Below are positions 52,684 to 61,294 of a stretch of 64,000 nt of DNA, one piece after another. Under the pieces are notes generated by a model that made no database searches, was not told the DNA's origin, and saw nothing but the letters and a program-made list of their open reading frames with translations. Location of the stretch: positions 1,054,001-1,118,000 of the forward strand of contig NZ_JUHB01000001.1 in the NCBI RefSeq assembly GCF_000799565.1. The letters are read 5' to 3'. The position numbers and the translations under genes were made by a program. The stretch's first letter is position 1. Every line of letters begins with the position of its first letter. Source of the DNA: Cellulophaga sp. Hel_I_12 (GTDB lineage Bacteria; Bacteroidota; Bacteroidia; Flavobacteriales; Flavobacteriaceae).

Positions 52684-52753
52684 CCCCCTAACCCCCAAAG
52701 GGGGAATAAATTATATAAAATCTTAATACTTAGTACTTAATACTAATTACTTT
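52684..52753. repeat. repeat element between fadA and fadE
   Basis: First, CCCCCTAACCCCCAAAGGGG (52684 onward) forms a short hairpin of C- and G-runs, a sequence type seen repeatedly in flavobacterial intergenic regions. Second, 52721-52753 is a series of word-like repeats (TTAATACTTAGTACTTAATA) that is nearly self-complementary. Both lie inside the fad operon; no gene is present. Confidence 0.75.
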
Positions 52754-52759
52754 AAAAAA

Positions 52760-54568
52760 ATGAAAACAATAGAAAAAGACAATTTACTAAGAGGAGGACA
52801 ATTTCTAGTAAAAGAAACCAATTGCGAAGATATATTTACGCTTGAAGATTTGTCTGAAGAGCAAAAAATGATGCGTGAAAGCACCAAAGAATTCGTTGAT
52901 CGCGAACTTTGGTCCAATTGGGAGCGCTTTGAGAAAAAAGATTATAAATTTACCGAAGAATGCATGCGTAAGGCCGGTGAACTTGGCTTATTGAGCGTTG
53001 CGGTTCCAGAGTCTTATGGAGGAATGGGAATGGGCTTTGTCTCTACCATGCTTGTTTGTGACTATATTTCAGGAGCAACAGGTTCTTTCAGCACCGCTTT
53101 TGGGGCGCATACAGGTATCGGAACCTTACCTATTACCTTGTACGGTACAGAAGAACAAAAGCAAAAATATATTCCAAAATTGGCTTCTGGTGAGTGGTTT
53201 GGAGCGTATTGCTTAACAGAGCCAGGTGCTGGATCTGATGCCAACTCTGGAAAAACTAAAGCGGTTTTATCGGCTGATGGAAAGCATTACAGCATTACAG
53301 GTCAAAAAATGTGGATTTCAAACGCAGGATTCTGTAGTATGTTCATTGTTTTTGCTCGCATCGAAGACGATAAAAATATTACAGGTTTTATCGTAGAAAA
53401 CGACCCGAGTAATGGAATCACCATGGGTGATGAAGAAAAGAAATTAGGAATTCACTCCTCTTCTACCCGCCAAGTTTTCTTTAACGAAACAAAAGTACCC
53501 GTAGCCAATATGCTGTCGGAGCGCGAAAACGGATTCAAAATTGCTATGAATGCTTTAAATGTTGGTAGAATTAAATTAGCAGCAGCCTGTTTAGATGCCC
53601 AACGAAGAGTGATTGATGAGGCTACCAAATATGCCAACGAAAGAATTCAGTTTCAAACACCTATTATAAATTTTGGCGCTATTAAAGCAAAAATAGCAAA
53701 TATGGCTACCAATTGTTATGCAGATGAGTCTGCATCTTACAGAGCTGCAAAAAACATTGAAGACCGAATTTCCATGCGTGAAGCTGCGGGTAACACACAC
53801 CAAGAAGCTGAGCTTAAGGGCGTTGAAGAGTACGCTATTGAATGTTCTATTCTTAAAGTAGCAGTATCCGAAGACGTTCAGAATTGTACAGATGAAGGGA
53901 TTCAAATATTTGGAGGTATGGGCTTTAGTGCAGACACACCTATGGAATCTGCCTGGAGAGATGCCCGTATTGCTAGAATATATGAGGGTACCAACGAAAT
54001 TAATCGAATGCTTGCTGTTGGTATGTTAGTTAAAAAAGCAATGAAAGGCCATGTGGATCTTTTAGGTCCTGCTACTAAAGTAGGTGAAGAATTAATGGGA
54101 ATTCCGTCTTTTGATACGCCAGACTTTTCTGAACTCTTTGCAGAAGAAAAAGACTTAGTAAAGCGATTAAAGAAAGTATTTTTAATGGTGGCTGGTTCAG
54201 CGGTTCAAAAGTATGGTCCTGAATTAGAGAATCATCAGCAATTAATGCTTGCTGCCTCTGATATTTTAATAGAAGTATATATGGCAGAATCTACTATTTT
54301 AAGAACAGAAAAGAATGCAAAACGCTTTGGTGAAGCAGCACAGGCCACTCAAATAGCCATGTCTAAATTATATTTATATAGCGCCACTGAAACCGTCATT
54401 CAAAAAGGTAAAGAAGCTATTATTTCTTTTGCTGAGGGCGACGAGCAACGTATGATGTTAATGGGGCTTAAACGTTTCACAAAATATACTAACAACCCTA
54501 ATGTAGTCGCTTTACGCACGCAAATTGCCGATAAAGTAGCTGCTGATAATGGTTATACCTTTGACTAA
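52760..54568 (+). CDS. fadE: FadE-like acyl-CoA dehydrogenase
   Basis: 602 residues, the long acyl-CoA dehydrogenase type like Bacillus FadE. Core motifs: GAYCLTEPGAGSDANSG (FAD and substrate loop, about 152-168), QKMWISNAGFCSMF, GGMGFSADTPMESAWRDARI and EGTNEINRML. A C-terminal extension of about 170 residues (from about 430) follows the core. It introduces the trans-2 double bond into acyl-CoA. It is the last gene of the operon and is followed by a strong terminator. Confidence 0.94.
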   Translation: MKTIEKDNLLRGGQFLVKETNCEDIFTLEDLSEEQKMMRESTKEFVDRELWSNWERFEKKDYKFTEECMRKAGELGLLSVAVPESYGGMGMGFVSTMLVCDYISGATGSFSTAFGAHTGIGTLPITLYGTEEQKQKYIPKLASGEWFGAYCLTEPGAGSDANSGKTKAVLSADGKHYSITGQKMWISNAGFCSMFIVFARIEDDKNITGFIVENDPSNGITMGDEEKKLGIHSSSTRQVFFNETKVPVANMLSERENGFKIAMNALNVGRIKLAAACLDAQRRVIDEATKYANERIQFQTPIINFGAIKAKIANMATNCYADESASYRAAKNIEDRISMREAAGNTHQEAELKGVEEYAIECSILKVAVSEDVQNCTDEGIQIFGGMGFSADTPMESAWRDARIARIYEGTNEINRMLAVGMLVKKAMKGHVDLLGPATKVGEELMGIPSFDTPDFSELFAEEKDLVKRLKKVFLMVAGSAVQKYGPELENHQQLMLAASDILIEVYMAESTILRTEKNAKRFGEAAQATQIAMSKLYLYSATETVIQKGKEAIISFAEGDEQRMMLMGLKRFTKYTNNPNVVALRTQIADKVAADNGYTFD

Positions 54569-54594
54569 CTCAACTATTTTTTTTTACAAAGGTG

Positions 54595-54624
54595 AAAAAC
54601 CGCTCTTGAAAGAGCGGTTTTTTT
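54595..54624 (+). terminator. terminator after fadE
   Basis: AAAAACCGCTC and GAGCGGTTTTT pair around a short TTGAAA loop, followed by a T tract. It is the end of the fad operon. Confidence 0.92.
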
Positions 54625-54689
54625 GTTTTAGTGATAAGCCAAACAAGTAGCTTGCTCTTTAACTTTCGGAAGTCTTCATGCCTCAACGA

Positions 54690-55472
54690 CTATTTTTCTA
54701 TCCACTCTCGAAAACTGGCCGTAGTGCTTTGGCTTGTCTTTACATATTCTTGGTGGTACCTTATTTTGATGGCTAAGGTATTTTTAGTATATCGCTCTAT
54801 TTTTTCAACGTACTTTTTGTGTACCATTTGATTGCGATTAATTCTAAAAAAATCTGAGGAATCCACTAAAACCTCTAAACTTTTTAAGGTGGTTTCGCTC
54901 AATAAGTGTTTTTTTCCAGATGTATCATATGCAAAAATAACGCCTTCATGGGCTTCAAACAGCGTTATGTTTTCAGTTTCTAAAAAATATACGCCTCGAC
55001 TTGTGTTGATGCTAAAGCGTTTTTTATAAGTTATAGTCGTTAGTTTTTTTTCAAGAATATGTTGAATTTTCGACAGCACTTGATCATCAGTCGTATTGGA
55101 TTTTCTTAAGGTTAAAAATTTATTCCAAGCTTGGTTAAAACGCTCTTTTGAAAAGGGTTTTAGAAGATATTCAATGCCGTTAGTCTCAAAAGCTTTCATC
55201 AAAAATTGATCATAAGCTGTTGAAAAAATAATAGGACATGTAATAGTCACGTGCTGATATATTTCAAATGCATTACCGTCTAATAATTCAATATCTGAAA
55301 TTATTAAGTCTACCTCAGTTCCCTTCAGAAATTCAATGGAACTTGCTACGGTATCTAGTTCCGTGATGATCACTACGGGCTCTTTTACTTCTTGCAGAAA
55401 TCTTTTAAGTTTTTTTCTAGCAGGAATTTCATCCTCAATAATTACTACTTTTATCATTCGTTTTTTATTCAA
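54690..55472 (-). CDS. LytTR-family response regulator
   Basis: 260 residues. Receiver domain about 6-125, with IIEDE acid residues near 12-15, phosphoacceptor Asp60 in DLIISDIELLDG, Thr in FSTAYDQ and Lys in LLKPFSKERF. The LytTR DNA-binding domain follows (about 160-255; INTSRGVYFLETENITLFEAHEG, FFRINRNQMVHKKYVEKIERY). Its start overlaps the kinase stop by 4 bases (ATGA), so the pair is translationally coupled. It is the DNA-binding partner of the upstream sensor kinase. Confidence 0.95.
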   Translation of the reverse strand: MNKKRMIKVVIIEDEIPARKKLKRFLQEVKEPVVIITELDTVASSIEFLKGTEVDLIISDIELLDGNAFEIYQHVTITCPIIFSTAYDQFLMKAFETNGIEYLLKPFSKERFNQAWNKFLTLRKSNTTDDQVLSKIQHILEKKLTTITYKKRFSINTSRGVYFLETENITLFEAHEGVIFAYDTSGKKHLLSETTLKSLEVLVDSSDFFRINRNQMVHKKYVEKIERYTKNTLAIKIRYHQEYVKTSQSTTASFREWIEK

Positions 55473-56485
55473 ATTATAGGCACGGTCACTGAAAAGTTAG
55501 ATGCAGTTCTCCTAATTTCTATAGGGCTTTTTGAAAGCATGCCATACTGCTCCTTTAAATTAATAAGTGCTCTCCCAGAAGTGGCTTTTGGATGCAATTT
55601 TGCAATGCTATTATTGGTAACTGTTATGACATCCTTAATGCTTATTCTTATGGTTATCGGCGTTGATTCTTTTCCCAAATTATGCTGTAGTGCATTCTCA
55701 AGGAGCAATTGTAAGGTTAGGGGTACGATATTTCCATAGAAGCTTTCTGATTCAATTTCCAATACATAAGCATTCCCATATTTGTGTTTCATCAAATTAA
55801 AGTACTTTTGAACAAAGGCTAGCTCCTCGCCTATTGAAATTAGTTTTTGATCAGACACCTGTAAAACATAGCGATATATTTCCGCAAATTCGTTTAAGAA
55901 TTCAGAAGCTTGGTATTTATCTTCTTCAATTAATTGATCTAAAACATTCAGATTATTAAATAAAAAATGAGGATTAAGTTGTGCCTTAAGCTGGTTAATT
56001 TTGGTCTCTGCCAGCGCTTGGTTGTAAGTGGCTATTTCAATTTGGTTCTTTTTATATTTGCGATAATAGTAGTACGCTAAAAAAAAACTCCCATAGATAA
56101 AAGCATCCATTAAGTTAGTGCCTATGGATAATACCAGCGTTTTACTGTTAAAATTTCGTTCGAAGGTATCAAAGATTAGGGCTGTTAGTAAACCTAATAC
56201 TTTCATTACTATCAGAAATAGTACCACTGAAACGCTTACTATTTTTGATATTTCTTGGAGGCTAAATACCGCTGATTTTTGCCATCGCTCCATAAAAAAA
56301 TTGAGTATCACAAATAAAATACAGGCTGAGACTAAAGATACCACGGCAGCTTCAGGAGTGAAAATATACCAATCCAGTTGCCGTCTTAACAAAAAGCGTA
56401 TCTGTATAGACTGCGCATAGGCAAATAGAAAAACAAACAGTAAAAAGTACTTGCTTCGTTGTATTTCAAATGCAATATTTTTCAT
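55469..56485 (-). CDS. LytS/YehU-type sensor histidine kinase
   Basis: 338 residues. Four membrane helices (about 13-30, 45-62, 82-105, 122-142) come before a His_kinase domain. The phosphorylation His173 lies in LKAQLNPHFLFNNLNVLD, and the ATPase N-box is in LTLQLLLENALQHNLG (about 255). There is no separate sensor domain, so the membrane helices or partners must sense the signal. It is paired with the LytTR regulator by a 4-base overlap. The regulated genes are not evident. Confidence 0.93.
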   Translation of the reverse strand: MKNIAFEIQRSKYFLLFVFLFAYAQSIQIRFLLRRQLDWYIFTPEAAVVSLVSACILFVILNFFMERWQKSAVFSLQEISKIVSVSVVLFLIVMKVLGLLTALIFDTFERNFNSKTLVLSIGTNLMDAFIYGSFFLAYYYYRKYKKNQIEIATYNQALAETKINQLKAQLNPHFLFNNLNVLDQLIEEDKYQASEFLNEFAEIYRYVLQVSDQKLISIGEELAFVQKYFNLMKHKYGNAYVLEIESESFYGNIVPLTLQLLLENALQHNLGKESTPITIRISIKDVITVTNNSIAKLHPKATSGRALINLKEQYGMLSKSPIEIRRTASNFSVTVPII

Positions 56486-56550
56486 TTTTCAAAAATCTAA
56501 TCCACAAAAATAGCCCTATAAATTTTTACAGGACTATTTTTTTAGGGTGT

Positions 56551-57318
56551 TTATTTATCGTTTTTTTGCTCTGGAAACGAAGCTATAATGTTTCCTTTAT
56601 CATCAAAAAAGTCTAGTTTGGCACTGTTTTCCTTATCCACATAAAACATGGCCTTGGGTTTTCCTTCTGTATCAAAAAGAAATAATCCATTGTTTTGACT
56701 TCTTGATTTTCCAAGCATCACACGTGGAGCGCCACCTATTAATCCCAATTCCTCATATTCCTTATATTTCAATTGAGCCGCTTTGGGATCTTTTTCGCGA
56801 AGTTCTCTCAACTCATTCATTATTTCGCCCGTTTTTAGTTGAGACTCTTTTGCAGGACGATCGTTGAATACTAGACTACTAGAAACATATCTTTGATCTC
56901 CCTCGCTATAATCTTGGGTCAATAACTGCATGACTTGATCCCCATCATATTGATCATAGGTAAGCGACAAACCCGAACTATGTCCACTTTCGTTTTTTTG
57001 TCCATCGTATATAAAACCTCCACATTCAATGCCATCTTCGTTGAAGAAAATCATTCCTGAACGTTTTTTTCGTGTTTCGTTCGTTGGTCTATTATTTATC
57101 ATTTCATGACCGTTAGGGAAACGCTCCACATTAGTGATCATCATTTTTACAGTCCCATCTTTTTCTACGATATTTATGCGCTCTACATCAATTTCACCAA
57201 ATTTTTTATTTCCTGTATGTTGAAATGCTGTAGTAGTCATAAAAATCATCCCAAGAGAGGTCATAAATGCGAATGCTCTTAAAAATATTAATTCTTTTGT
57301 CGTTGTTTTAGTAGTCAT
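56551..57318 (-). CDS. exported protein of unknown function
   Basis: 255 residues. A hydrophobic N-terminal segment (about 10-30) looks like a signal peptide or anchor after a polar start. The body has several short beta-repeat-like stretches (INIVEKDGTVKMMITN; MIFFNEDGIECGGFIYDG; LFLFDTEGKPKAMFYVD; LDFFDDKGNIIASFPE), each with a DxxG-like turn, so it may be a small repeated beta fold. I do not recognise a named family. It lies upstream of the two-component genes on the same strand, with a gap of 65 bases. Confidence 0.75.
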   Translation of the reverse strand: MTTKTTTKELIFLRAFAFMTSLGMIFMTTTAFQHTGNKKFGEIDVERINIVEKDGTVKMMITNVERFPNGHEMINNRPTNETRKKRSGMIFFNEDGIECGGFIYDGQKNESGHSSGLSLTYDQYDGDQVMQLLTQDYSEGDQRYVSSSLVFNDRPAKESQLKTGEIMNELRELREKDPKAAQLKYKEYEELGLIGGAPRVMLGKSRSQNNGLFLFDTEGKPKAMFYVDKENSAKLDFFDDKGNIIASFPEQKNDK

Positions 57319-57717
57319 TTTTTGTCTTTTAAGGGTTTTATATTTTGTTTTCTAAGAGCAAATATATTTGAAGATAATCGTACTATTCATAGTAAAATAA
57401 TGAGCTAAGGAAAATAGCTAATGAACTAAGGAATTTACCATTTAAACTTAATGTCCATTTTAATTTACCAGCTTGTATGCTTTGAATTCAGTAGTAGAAA
57501 GTTCAAAATAAAATACTTTTTAAGTCTTATTAAACTAGATGCTGCACCATGCCTTATAAATTTATAAATTATAGGAAGTTTATTTAAAACACTTTGTTTA
57601 GAGTCAATAAGTCAATACTTTTAGTGCTTGGAATGAGCACTAACAATTTTAGTTTCTTAACTAATTGTTGATGGGCAAATTACGTAGGACCATAAAAAAA
57701 TAAATTTAGATCAAAAG
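57319..57717. other. 399-base intergenic region before the decarboxylase
   Basis: No gene is seen. CAAATATA (57359-57366) read on the minus strand is TATATTTG, a -7 box for the gene at 57318. TTAGTGCT (57621-57628) and AGCACTAA (57636-57643) form a perfect 8-base stem with a 7-base loop, not followed by a strong T tract, so it may be an operator. Confidence 0.5.
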
Positions 57718-59151
57718 ATGAAAAATGACCTTTTAAGAACAGCCTATTCCTCTGAAGAATTCAGAAAACGTGGTCATCAATTAGTGGATGAATTAGCAGC
57801 GCATTTAGCGCAAACTATTTCTGATAAGCCTGCAAAAGTGATCGACTGGAAAAGTCCTATGGAAGAGCATGAGTTTTGGACTGATTTCTTAGAAAATGGA
57901 AAAGCGGACAACGTATTTTCAGAAACTTTAAAACATAGCATTCACGTTCACAATCCAACATATATAGGGCACCAAGTAACGGCTCCCTTGCCTATTACGG
58001 CAGTTTCTAGCATGTTTAGCGCCCTATTAAACAACGGTATGGCTGTTTATGAAATGGGCATGGCTTCAACAGCTATGGAGCGTATTGTCACCGATACATT
58101 GTGTGAAAAAATTGGTTTTGCTGAAGATTCGAGGGGCTTTTTAACTTCAGGAGGCACCTTAGCGAACCTTACAGCCTTATTGGCCGCTCGCAAGGCTAAA
58201 GTAACAGATGATATTTGGACAGAAGGGCATTCCGCTTCCTTAGGAATTATAGTCAGCGAAGAAGCTCATTATTGCGCAGACAGGGCCGCAAGAATCATGG
58301 GCTTGGGAGAAAAAGGAATTATAAAAATTCCAGCGACGAACGATTTTAAAATGAATACTTCTTTTTTAGAGGAAACCTTAGAAAGCGCTAAATCAAACGG
58401 AATTACCGTATTTGCTATTATCGGTAGTGCGCCTTCTACGGCAACGGGAATGTATGATGATTTAGAGGCCATAAGTTCTTTTAGTAAAAAACACAATCTA
58501 TGGTTTCATGTAGATGGGGCGCACGGTGGGGCAGCGATATTTTCAAAAAAGTATAAATACACTTTGAAAGGAATTGAAAATGCTGATTCTGTTGTCATAG
58601 ATGGGCATAAAATGTTGATGATGCCTGCGATTACTACAGCGCTTCTTTTTAAAGACGGGGCAAACTCCTATACGACCTTTAGTCAAAAAGCCGACTATTT
58701 ACTGGGAGAATCAGAAGGAGAAGATTGGTATAATTTAGCCAAACGTACCTTCGAATGTACTAAAACCATGATGAGCTTACATTGGTTTACGCTTTTAAAA
58801 ACCTACGGTGAGGATATTTTTGAAGAATATGTAACCTCCTTATATAATTTAGGTCGAGATTTTGCAGAGCTTATTCAAAAAGATACACAATTTGAGTTAG
58901 CGCTTGAACCAGACTCAAATATTGTATGTTTTAGATTTAAACCTCATGGAATAAAAAACGAGCACCTTAATAAGTTAAACATAAAAATTCGTCAAGAACT
59001 CCTAGAAAGTGGTGAATTTTATGTGGTACAAACCACATTAAGAGGTGTTTTTTATTTACGAACAACCCTAATGAATCCCTTTACGACCATAGCGCATTTG
59101 ACAGCATTGTTGAAGGTAATAAAAAGAATTGGTGGCAATATAGCTGTGTAG
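57718..59151 (+). CDS. group II PLP-dependent amino-acid decarboxylase
   Basis: 477 residues. Motifs: FLTSGGTLANLTALLAAR (about 141-158), WFHVDGAHGGAAIF (Asp of the PLP ring) and VVIDGHKMLMMP (PLP-binding Lys at about 298). The whole is typical of group II decarboxylases (aromatic-L-amino-acid, glutamate and diaminobutyrate types). The substrate cannot be chosen by reading; no diaminobutyrate aminotransferase is nearby. It is monocistronic, and the next gene is convergent. Confidence 0.9.
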   Translation: MKNDLLRTAYSSEEFRKRGHQLVDELAAHLAQTISDKPAKVIDWKSPMEEHEFWTDFLENGKADNVFSETLKHSIHVHNPTYIGHQVTAPLPITAVSSMFSALLNNGMAVYEMGMASTAMERIVTDTLCEKIGFAEDSRGFLTSGGTLANLTALLAARKAKVTDDIWTEGHSASLGIIVSEEAHYCADRAARIMGLGEKGIIKIPATNDFKMNTSFLEETLESAKSNGITVFAIIGSAPSTATGMYDDLEAISSFSKKHNLWFHVDGAHGGAAIFSKKYKYTLKGIENADSVVIDGHKMLMMPAITTALLFKDGANSYTTFSQKADYLLGESEGEDWYNLAKRTFECTKTMMSLHWFTLLKTYGEDIFEEYVTSLYNLGRDFAELIQKDTQFELALEPDSNIVCFRFKPHGIKNEHLNKLNIKIRQELLESGEFYVVQTTLRGVFYLRTTLMNPFTTIAHLTALLKVIKRIGGNIAV

Positions 59152-59245
59152 TGCTTTTAAAATAATAACATATTTTATGGTATTATCCTACTGCAAAATA
59201 CATTCCACTTAATTCTCTTTTAAAGGCGATTCATTTTGGTAAAAC

Positions 59246-61048
59246 CTAATGCCCCATCGATTCTAAAATATGTTCTTCTGACTCTTTATTAGAAAAGTTG
59301 ATGGCACATTCTATTAAGGCTAAGTGCGAATAGGCTTGTGGAAAGTTTCCTAACAATCGTTTGGTTTTAAAGTCGATGTCTTCACTGAATAAGCCCAAGT
59401 GGTTGCTATAACTTAATAATTGCTCAAATTGTTTTAAAGCCTTCTCTTCTTCTCCTATTTTAAACAAACTATTAATAAACCAAAAAGTACAAATTGTAAA
59501 CGATGAAGATGGCGCTCCAAAATCATCGTCATTTTTATACCTATATAACAAGCCTTCATTACACAAATCTTTTTCTACAGCTTTTACTGTACTCACATAT
59601 TTGGGATCTTTTGCATCGATAAAACCATACGATTCCATTAATAATACAGAAGCATCCATATGTTCTGATCCGTAACTTTGCGTAAAGGCTTGCTTATTTT
59701 GATTCCAAGCCTTATCCATAATATCCTTTCTTATTTGTTCCTCAAGCGGCTTCCATTTTTCGATTTTATGTTGCTTGTTCAACAACTCAGCTACCTTAAT
59801 GGCGCGGTCTATCGCGGTCCAACAAAGCACTTTTGAAAAGGTAAAATGTTTGTCTTCTGAACGAAATTCCCAAATACCCTTATCCGCTTCTTGCCAATGT
59901 TTTTCAACGATCCAAACGATTCCTTTGGTAATTCCCCAAAGCTCCTCTCCATTTTGAATTTCAGTTTTAAATTGTTTGATCAGTTCATAAATAACATCCA
60001 TTAAAATACCATAAATATCATTCTGGACTTGCTCGTAAGCTGCATTTCCAATACGTACCGGCTTAGAACCTTTATAACCACTTAAATGGTCTAAGGTCAT
60101 CTCAGTGAGTTTCTTTTCACGATTGATACCGTACATGATTTGGAGTTTTTCATCCTTATCGGGAATTAAATCTATAATAAACTGTAAATATCGTTTTGCC
60201 ACGTTTTTGTGACCTAGTTCTGAGACTACTTTTATAACCATTGAGGCATCGCGAATCCAACAGAAACGATAATCCCAATTGCGTACTTCCCCTATGGTTT
60301 CTGGTAATGACGTGGTAGCAGCGGCCAAAACGGCTCCTGTTTTATCATAACTCAATAGTTTTAAGGTAATAGCACTCCTTTTAATTTGCGCATCAAACTT
60401 TTTATAGGTTGGCGTTTTTTGAGACCAATTTAACCAATAAATTCGAGTACGTTCAAGATCCATAAAGGCATTTTTTATGGTCGGTAAAAATATCTTTTCG
60501 TTGTAGGTTAACAGAAAAAAACCGTCTTCGGTAAGTGTTATTTCATTCCCCTGAACTACACACTCTTTATCAAAAGAAGTATATAAAAAAACCGTGTCGA
60601 ATTTTACTTCGTGCGTAAGACTAGCAATAAAATCTTTTTTTATAAAAGATGTGGTTTTACCCTGTGCATATTCTAATTTAGGATTATAGAGCACCTTAAA
60701 ACTAGGTTTTCCTGATACCAATTTCAAATACCTAACAAGCTCAGGAGGAGAAAAATGACCACCCTCATTGTTTTGGTATCTGGGCATAAAATCATGCAAT
60801 TCAAAACTATTCTGGCCAGAAGTAAAGCTGGTAATTAAAATAGCGGTTTCTGCATCATAAGCCTGTTGAATTTCATAAGAATCATCTACATCAATCCCAA
60901 AGCTTCCGCCTATTTCATCATCTAATAATTTGGCAAAAACCGAGGAAGAATCAAATTCTGGCAAACAGCACCAATCTATGGATCCATTTTTAGAAATTAA
61001 TGCTGCGCTCCTACAATTACCTATTATTCCGTAATCTAAATTATTCAT
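59246..61048 (-). CDS. GH15 family glycoside hydrolase (trehalase-like)
   Basis: 600 residues. The N-terminal beta-sandwich starts YGIIGNCRSAALISKNGSIDWCCLPEFDS (about 5-33), as in GH15 trehalases and glucoamylases. The (alpha/alpha)6 barrel follows, with NWDYRFCWIRDASMVIKV (about 248-265), WEADKGIWEFR near 400 and FTICTFWFINSLF near 525. The gene is divergent from the trehalose-6-phosphate synthase/phosphatase gene, which favours a trehalose-degrading role. No signal peptide is visible, so it would act in the cytoplasm. Confidence 0.9.
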   Translation of the reverse strand: MNNLDYGIIGNCRSAALISKNGSIDWCCLPEFDSSSVFAKLLDDEIGGSFGIDVDDSYEIQQAYDAETAILITSFTSGQNSFELHDFMPRYQNNEGGHFSPPELVRYLKLVSGKPSFKVLYNPKLEYAQGKTTSFIKKDFIASLTHEVKFDTVFLYTSFDKECVVQGNEITLTEDGFFLLTYNEKIFLPTIKNAFMDLERTRIYWLNWSQKTPTYKKFDAQIKRSAITLKLLSYDKTGAVLAAATTSLPETIGEVRNWDYRFCWIRDASMVIKVVSELGHKNVAKRYLQFIIDLIPDKDEKLQIMYGINREKKLTEMTLDHLSGYKGSKPVRIGNAAYEQVQNDIYGILMDVIYELIKQFKTEIQNGEELWGITKGIVWIVEKHWQEADKGIWEFRSEDKHFTFSKVLCWTAIDRAIKVAELLNKQHKIEKWKPLEEQIRKDIMDKAWNQNKQAFTQSYGSEHMDASVLLMESYGFIDAKDPKYVSTVKAVEKDLCNEGLLYRYKNDDDFGAPSSSFTICTFWFINSLFKIGEEEKALKQFEQLLSYSNHLGLFSEDIDFKTKRLLGNFPQAYSHLALIECAINFSNKESEEHILESMGH

Positions 61049-61123
61049 TCGTTTAATTCTTTTTAATTATTGCAAATTATTAAAACTCTTTTAAGCGAAA
61101 CTATTGTCTACATACTAAACCTA

Positions 61124-61157
61124 TTGACAAAGTTTCAAATTTAAAGGTCTTTGTCAA
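61124..61157. promoter_or_regulatory. 9-base inverted repeat in the divergent trehalose promoter region
   Basis: TTGACAAAG (61124-61132) and CTTTGTCAA (61149-61157) are perfect reverse complements separated by 16 bases. It lies in the 246-base gap between GH15 and OtsAB. This is a good candidate operator for a regulator that controls both, but the regulator is not known. Confidence 0.5.
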
Positions 61158-61294
61158 AGAAATCGCTAAAAAGTATCATGGATAGTTTCATATCAATAAA
61201 TTAGTACCACAAAAGGATTCATTTATTGTTTTAACCCATCTTTTTCACGAAATTTAGAAAAATTAAAATAAAATACACCAAAAAACAGCCAATC

